Positions 25,597 to 34,475 of a stretch of 64,000 nucleotides of DNA are shown here, in pieces. A program made the position numbers and the translations under genes. The notes beneath the pieces are model-generated. The model did no database searches and had not been told where the DNA came from. It saw nothing but the letters and a program-made list of their open reading frames with translations. Positions within the stretch are counted from its first letter, which is position 1; each line of letters begins with the position of its first letter. Source of the stretch: Paludibacterium sp. B53371 (GTDB lineage: Bacteria > Pseudomonadota > Gammaproteobacteria > Burkholderiales > Chromobacteriaceae); contig NZ_CP069163.1 in the NCBI RefSeq assembly GCF_018802765.1, forward strand, positions 1,994,311 to 2,058,310. The letters run 5' to 3'.

Positions 25597-26496
25597 ATGA
25601 ACAAGATCGCACTGATCGGTGGCAGTGGCTTCATCGGCAGACATATCGCCAACCGGCTGAATCAGCGGGGATGGCAGCTGAGCATTGCCAGCCGCAAGAC
25701 CGGCTTGCAGCTGCACCCCCTGCAGGTCTTGCCGCGGGTACAACTCAGTCGGGTCGACCTGCAGTCAGCAACCGCCATGGCGGACTGGCTGGCCGGGCAC
25801 GATGCGGTCATCAGCATGGCCGGCATTTTGCATGGCAGCCGTCAGCAATTTCAGGCGGTTCACGCCGACCTGCCTGCCCGCATCGTCGAAGCCTGCCGGA
25901 CGGCCGGGGTACCGCGTTTGCTGCATATCAGTGCCCTGGGCGCCGCCACGGATGCGCCCAGCCTCTACCAGCAAAGCAAGGCCGCTGGCGAACAGGCCGT
26001 GCGCGACAGCGGGCTGGACTGGACCATTCTGCGACCTTCGGTGGTTTTTGGGCGCGGCGACAACTTTCTCACCCTGTTTGTCCGGCTCAACCGGCTGTTT
26101 CCCCTGATCCCGCTGGCCTGCGCCCAGACCCGCTTCCAGCCGGTCTGGGTCGAAGACGTCGCCCATGCCGTTGAGGCCGCCCTGGATACCCCGGCCAGTA
26201 TCCGGCAGACGCTCGATCTGGTCGGCCCTCAGCGCTACACCCTAGCAGAACTGGTGCGTTATACCGGCCGGCTGAGCGGCCACCCCAGGCCGGTCTGGCC
26301 GATGCCGATGGCGCTGGGCATGCTGCAGGCCGGGCTGCTGGCCTGTCTGCCAGGCGAACCGCTGATGAGCCGCGACAACCTGCGCTCGCTGGCGAGCGAC
26401 AACATCAGCGATCAGGGCTTTCCGCAGGCACTGCTGGGCTTTGCGCCACAGGCCCTGGAAGCCATCGCGCCGGACTGGCTCAGGCCGGCACGATAA
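25597..26496 (+). CDS. NAD(P)-binding SDR-like protein, complex I NDUFA9 type
   Basis: A 299-residue extended or atypical SDR with the Rossmann motif IALIGGSGFIGRHIANRL, ISMAGILHG, and the YxxxK-like position in SLYQQSKAAGE, then LRPSVVFGRGDNFLTLF typical of NDUFA9-like proteins. In bacteria these are often linked to quinone or membrane enzymes, but no precise activity is assigned. AGGACACAGC precedes the ATG. It follows the Nudix-PAP2 gene by 33 bases on the same strand. Confidence 0.82.
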   Translation: MNKIALIGGSGFIGRHIANRLNQRGWQLSIASRKTGLQLHPLQVLPRVQLSRVDLQSATAMADWLAGHDAVISMAGILHGSRQQFQAVHADLPARIVEACRTAGVPRLLHISALGAATDAPSLYQQSKAAGEQAVRDSGLDWTILRPSVVFGRGDNFLTLFVRLNRLFPLIPLACAQTRFQPVWVEDVAHAVEAALDTPASIRQTLDLVGPQRYTLAELVRYTGRLSGHPRPVWPMPMALGMLQAGLLACLPGEPLMSRDNLRSLASDNISDQGFPQALLGFAPQALEAIAPDWLRPAR

Positions 26497-26508
26497 GACG
26501 CCGCACCG

Positions 26509-27456
26509 TCAGGTGCGCGCCCAGGCAGCCAGTGCGGCAATATCCGCCGGCGAAGTGCGGCAGCAGCCGCCAATCAGGCGGGCACCCGCCTGCTGCCAGC
26601 CACGCGCCGCGCTGGCAAAGGCCTGCGGATCACGCTCGCCATGCCAGCACTTGCCGTTCGGATCATAGTGTTCACCCGAATTGGGGTAGACCAGCAGCGG
26701 CTTGCTCGTGGCAGACCGCGCTGACTGCAGCAGCTCAGGGACAAAGCCGGGGGCCGTACAGTTGAGCCCGACGGCCAGCACCTGATCGAACCCTTCCAGT
26801 GCAGCCAGACAATCTGCCAGCAGCTCCCCCTGGCTATTGTGCCGGCCATCCCGGCAGGAAAAACTGATCCAGGCGCGCGCCTGCGGAAACTCGCCCAGCA
26901 GGCGCGCCAGCGCCCGGGCCTCGCTCAGGCAAGGCACCGTCTCGCAGGCCAGCAAGTCCGGCCCCGCCGCCAGCAACTCGGCCATGCGCGGCCGGTGAAA
27001 GGCCATCAGTCCCTCCTCATCCAGCGCATAGTCCCCGCGATACTCCGAGCCATCCGCCAGCATGGCGCCATACGGCCCCACCGAGGCGGCCACCAGCGGT
27101 TTCAGCCGGCCGGCGCGATGCGCCGGTTCGGCCCAGAAGGCGTCACGCGCCTCGCGCGCCAGTTCGACCGCACGCCGCATCAGACCCGCCGCGGCCTCAT
27201 GATCCAGCCCCCGGCGGGCAAAGCCCTCGAATGTGGCCTGATAGCTGGCCGTGGTGGCCACATCGGCCCCGGCGGAAAAATAATCGGCATGCACCTGACG
27301 AATCAGCGCCGGCTGCTCAATCAGCACCCGCGCCGACCACAGGGGATCGTTCAGATCGCAGCCACGCGCCTCCAGCTCGGTGGCCAGCGCACCATCCAGC
27401 ACCATCACTGCCTGTTGCTGCAAAAACGGCAGCAATCCCGCCTCATTCAAGCTCAT
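26509..27456 (-). CDS. mmuM: Homocysteine S-methyltransferase
   Basis: A 315-residue zinc-dependent methyltransferase. The three zinc-ligand Cys are in VGLNCTAPG and GGCCRTSP; the N-terminal LDGALATELEARGCDL and VLIEQPALIRQVH match the MmuM type. It makes methionine from homocysteine with S-methylmethionine or SAM as donor. GGAGG lies before the ATG. It is 13 bases downstream of the interrupted CBS gene and probably cotranscribed, which places homocysteine use in one operon. Confidence 0.92.
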   Translation of the reverse strand: MSLNEAGLLPFLQQQAVMVLDGALATELEARGCDLNDPLWSARVLIEQPALIRQVHADYFSAGADVATTASYQATFEGFARRGLDHEAAAGLMRRAVELAREARDAFWAEPAHRAGRLKPLVAASVGPYGAMLADGSEYRGDYALDEEGLMAFHRPRMAELLAAGPDLLACETVPCLSEARALARLLGEFPQARAWISFSCRDGRHNSQGELLADCLAALEGFDQVLAVGLNCTAPGFVPELLQSARSATSKPLLVYPNSGEHYDPNGKCWHGERDPQAFASAARGWQQAGARLIGGCCRTSPADIAALAAWART

Positions 27457-27469
27457 GCCTTTTCCTCCG

Positions 27470-28834
27470 CTAACGCGGTTGACGGCGCCAGAAAGCCAGC
27501 AAGTCCGCCTGGGTAATCAGCCCCAGGTAATGGCTACGGTCCACCACCAACGCGACATAGCCATCATTGAACACTTGAAGCAGGTCTTGCAAGCCGGCAT
27601 CCGGCTGCAGCGTCTTGACCTCCGAGCTCATTGTCTGCGACACCTTCTGCTGGAAGTTCTCCGGTTCGCCATGAACCGAGAGCAGCAGATCCCACTCGTC
27701 GATGATGCCGACCACCGTCTCATCGGCCAGCACCGGCAACTGCGACACATCGAACTGGCGCATGCGCTGATACACCTGGGCCAGGGTCTCGTCCGGACGG
27801 CACACCACCGACTGTCCGAGATCATGGCGGCGCGGGATCAGGTCCAGCAAGGTGCCCACCTGAGGCAGCTGGATCATGCCCTGATCCTGCAACCAGTCAT
27901 CCGAATACATTTTCGACAGATATTTGTTACCGCTGTCGCAGACAAAGGTCACCACGCGCTTGGGCTCGGTCTGCTCGCGACAATAGCGCAAGGCCGCCGC
28001 CACCAGCGTGCCGGAGGAAGAGCCGGCCAGTACGCCCTCCTTCTGCAGCAACAGACGCGCCGTCTCGAAACTCTCGCGGTCGGAAATGCGGAAGGCGCGG
28101 CGCACACGCGACAGGTCGGCCTGCGGCGGTACAAAATCTTCACCCACGCCCTCGACCAGCCAGCTGCCGGCCTCGCCGTGGTGACCGGTCTCGACATAGT
28201 CGGCGAGGATCGACCCCTGCGGATCGGCCAGGACGAACGCCGTCTCCGGTGATTCACGACCAAAGAAGCGTGACAAGCCGGTCAGCGTGCCGCTGGAACC
28301 AACCCCGACCACGATGGCATCAACCTCATGGCCCATTTGCTGCCAGATTTCCGGTGCCGTGCCGGTTTCATGTGCCAGCGGGTTGGCCGGATTGTTGAAC
28401 TGGTCAATGTAGTACGCCCCCGGCGTCTCATTGGCGATGCGCTGTGCCAGATCCTGGTAGTAGTCAGGGTGCCCCTTGCCAACGTCCGAACGCGTCAGCA
28501 CCACCTCGGCGCCAAGCGCCTGCAGGTGAAGCACCTTCTAGCGGCTCATCTTGTCCGGCACCACCAGAATCAGTCTGTAGCCCTTCTGCGCGGCCACCAG
28601 CGCCAGGCCGAGACCGGTGTTGCCGGCGGTGGCCTCGACAATGGTGCCGCCGGGCTGCAGCAAGCCATCGCGCTCGGCGGCGGCAATCATCGCCAGCCCG
28701 ACCCGATCCTTGATCGAGCCGCCCGGATTATGGCTCTCCAGCTTGAGAAACAGCTGGCAGGGTCCGGTGTCCAGATGATTGACCCGCAACAACGGGGTTT
28801 GGCCGATCAGATTCAGTACCGACGCATTCGACAT
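27470..28834 (-). pseudogene. Cystathionine beta-synthase interrupted by an in-frame amber codon
   Basis: The intact frame would encode 454 residues: a PLP fold-type II domain with Lys in NPGGSIKDR and the pyrophosphate-binding GVGSSGTLTG, then a C-terminal pair of CBS domains. Codon 99 (28540-28538) is TAG, between DKMSR and KVLHLQALGAEV; relatives have a Glu there, so GAG to TAG is the simplest change. No other frame damage is seen in either half. Start at 28834 has GGAG upstream. The enzyme would condense serine and homocysteine to cystathionine. It may be a recent pseudogene, a sequencing error, or a strain-specific amber allele. Confidence 0.85.
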
Positions 28835-28919
28835 GACCTTCTCTCCTGTCTGCCTTGTGACGCTCCCCGACCCGCTGGCCAAGGATGAAATAACGGTTGA
28901 AGTAATAAAAATGATGCAT
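28728..28919 (-). CDS. Possible leader ORF overlapping the CBS start
   Basis: A 63-codon frame starts at 28919 with an ideal AGGAGG (28931-28926) 6 bases upstream. It begins MHHFYYFNRYFILG, very rich in aromatic residues and His, and runs out of frame across the CBS start at 28834. Only the first ~25 codons precede CBS. It is unclear whether the peptide matters or whether translation simply opens the CBS start. Confidence 0.3.
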   Translation of the reverse strand: MHHFYYFNRYFILGQRVGERHKADRREGHVECVGTESDRPNPVVAGQSSGHRTLPAVSQAGEP

Positions 28920-28954
28920 TTGATTCCTCCTGATTCTATTGGAGGCAAAAAAAA

Positions 28955-29794
28955 TCAGGCATGCGCACTGGCCTGGCAAAAACTGTAGAACAGCACCAGA
29001 TCCGGATCCTTGGCCAACTGCGCCAACTCGGCTTGCATGCCCGCCACCAGCGCCTGATCGACCCGGCCACTGGCCAGCAACTGCTCGACCGCGGACAGCA
29101 GCAATTCGCTCCAGTACAGCAGCACCTCATGACGGCGTCGCGGATCACGGGCATCCAGATGCCAGGTCTTGACCTCGGTGCGTACGTCGCGGAACCCCTG
29201 GCGCAGCGGCATCTGGCCCAGCTTGACACCGACAAACGGATCGCCGCCCAGCGCCAGCTGATGATCATTGAACGCCAGCCAGTACTGCTGCAGATGCGGC
29301 GAGTACGGCGACACGAAGAACGTGGCGTTCATCACCTCGGTGGCATAGACACGCCCGCCGGGGCGCAACACGCGCCGCACCTCGGACAAGACCTGCTCGG
29401 GTTCGGGCACATGCTCCAGCACCCAGCACAGAAAGGCCGCATCAAAACTGGCGGGGGCAAACGCCAGATGGCCGGCATCCATCTGCATCAGCTCCGTTCG
29501 CCCTTCAGCCAGCGGATTTTCCAGCAAGCGGGCACGCGCACTGGCCAGCTGTTGCTGACTGTAGTCGATGCCCGTAATGCGCAGATCCGGAAAACGACGC
29601 AGCAGGATCTCGGTCTGTGCGCCCACCCCGCAACCTACCTCAAGCAAATGACAACAACGTGCCAGGTCGATATCCCGATACAGCTCGCTCTCCAGGAAAC
29701 GGGCCTGACGCGCCAGACGCGCCTGCTCCGCCGGAGAAAAACCGTGAAGATAAGGAAACTCGCCAAACAGGGTTGCCAATTGCTCAGTCTGCAT
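28955..29794 (-). CDS. Class I SAM-dependent methyltransferase
   Basis: A 279-residue methyltransferase with motif I LLEVGCGVGAQTEILL, the acidic post-I residue in ITGIDYS, motif II-like FDAAFLCWVLEHVPEPEQV and VLRPGGRVYATEV. The substrate cannot be told. The start at 29794 has GGAG 6 bases upstream and a promoter 25-50 bases further. It lies 120 bases upstream of the CBS gene on the same strand. Confidence 0.82.
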   Translation of the reverse strand: MQTEQLATLFGEFPYLHGFSPAEQARLARQARFLESELYRDIDLARCCHLLEVGCGVGAQTEILLRRFPDLRITGIDYSQQQLASARARLLENPLAEGRTELMQMDAGHLAFAPASFDAAFLCWVLEHVPEPEQVLSEVRRVLRPGGRVYATEVMNATFFVSPYSPHLQQYWLAFNDHQLALGGDPFVGVKLGQMPLRQGFRDVRTEVKTWHLDARDPRRRHEVLLYWSELLLSAVEQLLASGRVDQALVAGMQAELAQLAKDPDLVLFYSFCQASAHA

Positions 29795-29821
29795 GAATCA
29801 CTCCATGGTAAAGATCATAAG

Positions 29822-29849
29822 ACTATATCATTTTTATTTTTTATTTCAA
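29822..29849 (-). promoter_or_regulatory. Promoter of the methyltransferase-CBS-mmuM unit
   Basis: On the minus strand TTGAAA (29849-29844) and TATAGT (29827-29822) have a 16-base AT-rich spacer. Confidence 0.6.
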
Positions 29850-29868
29850 TAAAGAATATGTAAGTGGC

Positions 29869-29915
29869 AAAAAACCCCTCCATTACCAGTCGTCACAGGA
29901 CACTGGCACGAGGGG
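29869..29915 (-). terminator. Terminator of fetAB
   Basis: On the minus strand CCCCTC and GAGGGG enclose an inner CCAGT/ACTGG stem and are followed by six T. It lies 26 bases after the fetB stop. Confidence 0.75.
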
Positions 29916-29941
29916 CTACGTTCAGCTTGCGATCAGTGCGC

Positions 29942-30745
29942 TCAAGCCAAGGAACGCAAACGATCCAGCCGCAGACGATGGCGCGAGTCGGTCAGACGGT
30001 ATACCCCGCCCAGCACCGCCGCCAGCGCCCCCAGCCCGGTGCCGCCGCCAATCAGGAACAGGATCAGGATCTGGTATTTGACCGCCTGGGCCGGCGGCAC
30101 GCCACCAAGGATCTGGCCGGTCATCATGCCCGGCAGCGCCACCACGCCGGAGGCAGACATGACATTGATGATCGGCAGCATGGCCGCCACGAGCGCCTCG
30201 CGGGTGACCGGCGCCAGTGCCGAGCGGCGATCATGCCCCAGCATCAGCCGCGCCTCGATGGCGGCCCGGCGGTTATACAGACCGTTGGCCAGTCCGTTCA
30301 TCCCCAGTCCGATGCCGGTCATGGTATTGCCGAGAATCATGCCCAGCAGCGGAATGGCATAGCGCGGGTCGTACCAGGGATCGGGCCGCAGTGCCGAGGT
30401 CAAGGCAAAAATCGTCACCAGTGCAGCCGCCAGGAACATGCTGCCGGTACCGAGCCCATAGCCCCACCAGCCAGCCATCGGCCGCTGCTGGCGCGACACC
30501 GCCTCGTGCCCGGCAAACCCCACCATGGTCAGGGCTGCCAGCAGGGTCGCCAGCGGCGAAACCCAGGCAAACAGCTTGACCAGCACCCAGCCCATCAGCG
30601 ACAGCTGCAACACCATGCGCAAGGCGGCCACCAGCAGTTTGCGCTCCAGCCCCAGATGCAGCCGCAGCGACAAGGCCGCATTGGTCAGCACCAGCACACT
30701 GGCCAGCAACAGGTCGCCGTACCCCAGTTGGATATACCCAGTCAT
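29942..30745 (-). CDS. fetB: Iron export ABC transporter permease FetB
   Basis: A 267-residue membrane protein with about seven hydrophobic segments. The YbbM/FetB family signatures are present: GMILGNTMTGIGLGMN, and INVMSASGVVALPGMMTGQILGG. In E. coli FetAB exports iron and raises peroxide resistance. The ATG at 30745 shares a base with the TGA of fetA, so the pair is coupled. Confidence 0.9.
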   Translation of the reverse strand: MTGYIQLGYGDLLLASVLVLTNAALSLRLHLGLERKLLVAALRMVLQLSLMGWVLVKLFAWVSPLATLLAALTMVGFAGHEAVSRQQRPMAGWWGYGLGTGSMFLAAALVTIFALTSALRPDPWYDPRYAIPLLGMILGNTMTGIGLGMNGLANGLYNRRAAIEARLMLGHDRRSALAPVTREALVAAMLPIINVMSASGVVALPGMMTGQILGGVPPAQAVKYQILILFLIGGGTGLGALAAVLGGVYRLTDSRHRLRLDRLRSLA

Positions 30746-31344
30746 CACAGTGCCTCCGCGACAAACTGACTGCCATCCCAACGCAGACAGCGCCGTGCCA
30801 CCCGCGTCACCTGGGCCGGATCATGACTGACCCACACCACGGCCAGCCCCTGCGCCAGCTGATCGGCCACCAGCGACTCCACCAGCCCGACGGCCGCGGC
30901 ATCCAGGGCGGCAGTCGGCTCATCCAGCAACAGCACCGCAGGCCGATTCATCAGGGCACGCACCAGCGCCAGCCGTAAACGCTCGCCACTGGAAGGCCGG
31001 GTCATCGGCCAGGCATTGGCATCGGCCGGCAAACCGAGCCGGGTGACCAGTGGCTGAGCGGCAGCCCAGTCATCAAAATGCTGGCCGACGGTATCGGCCC
31101 ACCAGCCGGGTTCGGCCGGCACATAGCCGACACGCCGCCGCCACTGCGGGGCCGGCATGGCATCGCGCACGGCACCTGCCAGCCGGACCTCGCCTTCATT
31201 GGGGTCCAGATCGGCAATGGCACGCAGCAGCAGGGACTTGCCACAGCCGGAGGGACCGGCAATCGCCAGGCACTCACCGGCCGCCAGCGAAAAGGACACC
31301 GGCAGCAAGCCGGTGCGCCGCAAGGCACGGACTTCCATCAACAT
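30745..31344 (-). CDS. fetA: Iron export ABC transporter ATP-binding protein FetA
   Basis: A short 199-residue ABC ATPase with Walker A GPSGCGKSLLL, a degenerate signature PSSGERLRLALVRAL and Walker B VLLLDEPTAALD. Length and the SSGE form of the signature match the YbbL/FetA type. No ribosome-binding site is clear before the ATG; a second ATG is two codons in. Confidence 0.88.
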   Translation of the reverse strand: MLMEVRALRRTGLLPVSFSLAAGECLAIAGPSGCGKSLLLRAIADLDPNEGEVRLAGAVRDAMPAPQWRRRVGYVPAEPGWWADTVGQHFDDWAAAQPLVTRLGLPADANAWPMTRPSSGERLRLALVRALMNRPAVLLLDEPTAALDAAAVGLVESLVADQLAQGLAVVWVSHDPAQVTRVARRCLRWDGSQFVAEAL

Positions 31345-31409
31345 GAGAGGGATAAACCAGGGTCAATGATGAAGTCGATAGTATAAGGCAGTTACATCGA
31401 GCCACGCGC

Positions 31410-34268
31410 TCAGCCATGCCGTGCCAGCAGCAGGCGAGTCTCCAGCCAGGCCTCGAACTCGCGGGCCGGCATGGGCCTGGCGTAGAAAAAGCCCTGGAAG
31501 TCATCACAATGCAAGTGGCGCAGAAAATCCGCCTGGGCCGGGGTCTCCACGCCCTCGGCGATGGTGGACAAGCCCAGTGCCCGCGCCACCGCCAGAATGG
31601 CCTCGACAATCGCGGCATCGTTGGCATCTTCCGGTACACCCCGCACAAAAGCCTGGTCGATTTTCAGCCGGTCGACCGGAAACTGTTTCAGATAGCTGAG
31701 GTTAGAATAACCGGTACCGAAGTCATCAATCGCCATCCGCACTCCCAGCGCTTTCAGACGATTGAGCTGGTTGAGCGTGGCAATCGAGTTGCGCATCAGG
31801 GCGCTTTCGGTAATTTCGAACTCCAGATGCCCGGGCGCCAGCTGATTGGCATTGAGCGCCTGCAGGATGATTTCGAACAACTGCGGATCCTGCAGCTGCA
31901 GGGGGGACAGATTCACCGACATGGTCTCCACCCCCAGCTCAAGCCAGCGCGCCATCTGCCGGCAAGCCTCGCGGATCACCCAGGCGCCGAGCGGCACGAT
32001 CAGGCCAGTCTCTTCGGCAATCGGAATGAACTCCACCGGGCTGACGAGGCCGCGCACCGGGTGATTCAATCTGAGCAAAGCCTCGACGCCCGTCAGCACC
32101 CCGCTGTCGGCGGCCACCTGCGGCTGGTAAAACAGCTCGAAATGCTCATGTTCCAGCGCCTGCATCAACTCGGAAGACAGACTGAGACGATCACGCGTGC
32201 GCTCGTTCAACTCACGCACATAAAAGCGCAGATGATTCCCCCCGCACTCGGCGGCATCCATGCGGGCACTGTCGGCATGCTTGAGCAAGGTACTGAAGTC
32301 ATCACCATCCAGCGGGTAGAGCGCAATGCCAATACAGATTGTCTGGCTGATCTTGATGCCATCCAGCTCATAGACCCGCGAAGCCGCCTTGAGCAACTGA
32401 CTGGCAACCTCTTCAGCCTGCCGGGCATGGGAAAGTGCGGGCAGCAGCGCCACGAAAGCGCCACCAGACAAGCGCGACAGCACACTTTGTTCATCCAGCA
32501 CCTCACTGAAGCGCTCGGCCATGATCTTCAGCACCTGATCCCCGGCGCCATGCCCCAGTGACTCGTTGACGTAGTGAAAGCGATCCAGATTGATACTGAG
32601 CATGGCCACCATCTGATCGTGCTCGCCTGCATAGGCAATCGCCGCCTCGGCGTGCTCCTGCAGCACATTGCGATTGGGCAGACGGGTCAGCAGGTCATAA
32701 CGCTTCATCCACTGCAACTCTTCCTTGGCACGGTGTTCCGACAGATCACTAACCACTTCAAAGTAATGGCTGACCTGGCCAAGCTCATCGCGAATCACAT
32801 AAATCTTGGCCCAGCAGGGAAACAGCTCGCCATCCTTGCGCCGGTCCCAGACCTCTCCCTGCCAGCACCCGTCCTTCATCAGGCAGTCCCACATTTCGCG
32901 GTAGAACGCACTGCCATGCCGCCCGGAGCGCAGCATGCGCGGATGCTGGCCGACCAGCTCCTCCTGGGCATAACCGAACAGCGTGGTAATCGCCCGGTTG
33001 GCCATCAGGATGATGTTGCCGCGATCGCAGATCAAAATGCCGTCACGGCTTTCATCAAACACCCTGGCCAGCAGTTTCATGCGCTCGAGCGTGGCGCTCT
33101 GCCGCTCGGCCTCATGCAGGTTTTTCAGCGCAAACGAGACCTCCTTGCCCACCTCGAGCATCAGCCCGACCACCTCTTCATCGAAGAAATCGCGCTCGCT
33201 GGCATAAGCGGTCAGGGTTCCCTGAAACCCGCCACCGCCAATGACCATGGACACACAGCTGTGCAGGCCATGGACCAGCGCCACACGCGCCCCGTCCACC
33301 AGCGGATTGTCCAGTGTGGCGAAGTCATTGATGATGACCGGGTTGCGACTCTGCCATGCCCGCCCTGCCGGCGTACCCGCCTCGATCAACTGGTTCCAGC
33401 TGTAATTGGACAACTCATCCAGAAAGTCGCTGGCATAGCCGGCATAGGCCAGCGGACGCACCGCCCCCCCCAGTCCTTCTTGCGGGGAACCAACCCACAC
33501 CAGCCTGAACAGGCCGATCTTCAGCATGGCCTGGCACACCAGACTGAACAGTTCCTGCTTTGTCCGGGCGTGAATGATGGCCTGATTCGAGGCGCTGAGC
33601 ACGGCATACATGGCCTGGCGACGACGCAGCGACTGCTCCATCTGCTTGCGCTCGCGGATATCGTGCACCATCGCCAGCACCACATCCTGCTCGCCGATCC
33701 GCGCCTGCTGCAGCGTCACCTCGACCCAGAACGTCGCGCCGTTCTGATGGCGTCCCAGCCAGTCAAAACGCTGCGGCCCTTCGGTCATGACCTTGAGCAG
33801 TTTGACCCGGGCCTCCGCCTCGGTATAAGGCAGGACATTGGACGACAATTGCCCGACGCTCATGGTACGCAAGACATCGGGAGCATAGCCGTACAGATCG
33901 CTGGCACGCTGATTGACATCCAGAATCTGCCCGGTCACCGGATGATGAATGAAGACTGCCTCGCTGACGGCATTAAAGACATGGCGAAAGCGTTGCTCGC
34001 TTTCGCGCAAGGCGCGCAGGGAGCCCTGCCAGCCAAGGCGGATCACACGATAGGCCAACAAGGCCGCCACGGCGGACAACAGCCCCACCCCGGCCAGCAG
34101 GAATGCCAGCGCATGCCGCTCCTGCGGCAAACCGGGCACCGGCCACAGCATGGGCAACAAGCCCAGACCAGCCAGGACGGCCAGCAGCAAAAAAGCCATC
34201 AACAACCCGCGCAATTGATGCAAGCTCAAGACCTCGTTTCGATGCCTGACGCCCGCCGGGGACGCCAA
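31410..34268 (-). CDS. Membrane PAS-GAF-PAS-GGDEF(degenerate)-EAL signalling protein
   Basis: A 952-residue protein with two N-terminal membrane segments, a PAS domain (about 85-210), a GAF-like domain (about 225-385), a second PAS (about 395-515), then GGDEF and EAL domains. The GGDEF active site reads SGGAF, so cyclase activity is not expected. The EAL motif EALLR, the metal-binding DDFGTGYSN and the EGVE Glu are intact, so it is a likely cyclic-di-GMP phosphodiesterase. The start is uncertain: the frame opens with TTG at 34268, and the first in-frame ATG at 34199 would cut the first membrane helix. Confidence 0.88.
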   Translation of the reverse strand: MASPAGVRHRNEVLSLHQLRGLLMAFLLLAVLAGLGLLPMLWPVPGLPQERHALAFLLAGVGLLSAVAALLAYRVIRLGWQGSLRALRESEQRFRHVFNAVSEAVFIHHPVTGQILDVNQRASDLYGYAPDVLRTMSVGQLSSNVLPYTEAEARVKLLKVMTEGPQRFDWLGRHQNGATFWVEVTLQQARIGEQDVVLAMVHDIRERKQMEQSLRRRQAMYAVLSASNQAIIHARTKQELFSLVCQAMLKIGLFRLVWVGSPQEGLGGAVRPLAYAGYASDFLDELSNYSWNQLIEAGTPAGRAWQSRNPVIINDFATLDNPLVDGARVALVHGLHSCVSMVIGGGGFQGTLTAYASERDFFDEEVVGLMLEVGKEVSFALKNLHEAERQSATLERMKLLARVFDESRDGILICDRGNIILMANRAITTLFGYAQEELVGQHPRMLRSGRHGSAFYREMWDCLMKDGCWQGEVWDRRKDGELFPCWAKIYVIRDELGQVSHYFEVVSDLSEHRAKEELQWMKRYDLLTRLPNRNVLQEHAEAAIAYAGEHDQMVAMLSINLDRFHYVNESLGHGAGDQVLKIMAERFSEVLDEQSVLSRLSGGAFVALLPALSHARQAEEVASQLLKAASRVYELDGIKISQTICIGIALYPLDGDDFSTLLKHADSARMDAAECGGNHLRFYVRELNERTRDRLSLSSELMQALEHEHFELFYQPQVAADSGVLTGVEALLRLNHPVRGLVSPVEFIPIAEETGLIVPLGAWVIREACRQMARWLELGVETMSVNLSPLQLQDPQLFEIILQALNANQLAPGHLEFEITESALMRNSIATLNQLNRLKALGVRMAIDDFGTGYSNLSYLKQFPVDRLKIDQAFVRGVPEDANDAAIVEAILAVARALGLSTIAEGVETPAQADFLRHLHCDDFQGFFYARPMPAREFEAWLETRLLLARHG

Positions 34269-34343
34269 AAAAATGTCAGTATCTTACGGTTAATTTATAA
34301 ACTAATTATTCCGGGTTAAAAGTCAGAATTTTTCACGCCGCCG

Positions 34344-34366
34344 ATTGCTGCGTAGCAATATTTTTT
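34344..34366 (+). promoter_or_regulatory. Terminator-like hairpin upstream of nifJ
   Basis: ATTGCT-gcgt-AGCAAT is followed by ATTTTTT on the plus strand, 110 bases before the oxidoreductase start and facing it. It could stop stray transcription or act as an attenuator in a longer leader. The 200-base gap around it is AT-rich and also holds ACAT-n7-ATGT (about 34392-34406). Confidence 0.4.
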
Positions 34367-34475
34367 CGAGCTGTCACACTAATTTCTGGCCTACATTTGA
34401 TTTATGTGGGAGCAGAGCAACGCGCCCCATGCTTGAATGGCGGATTGACAAATCCATCCAGAAGGTTGGGCCAGG

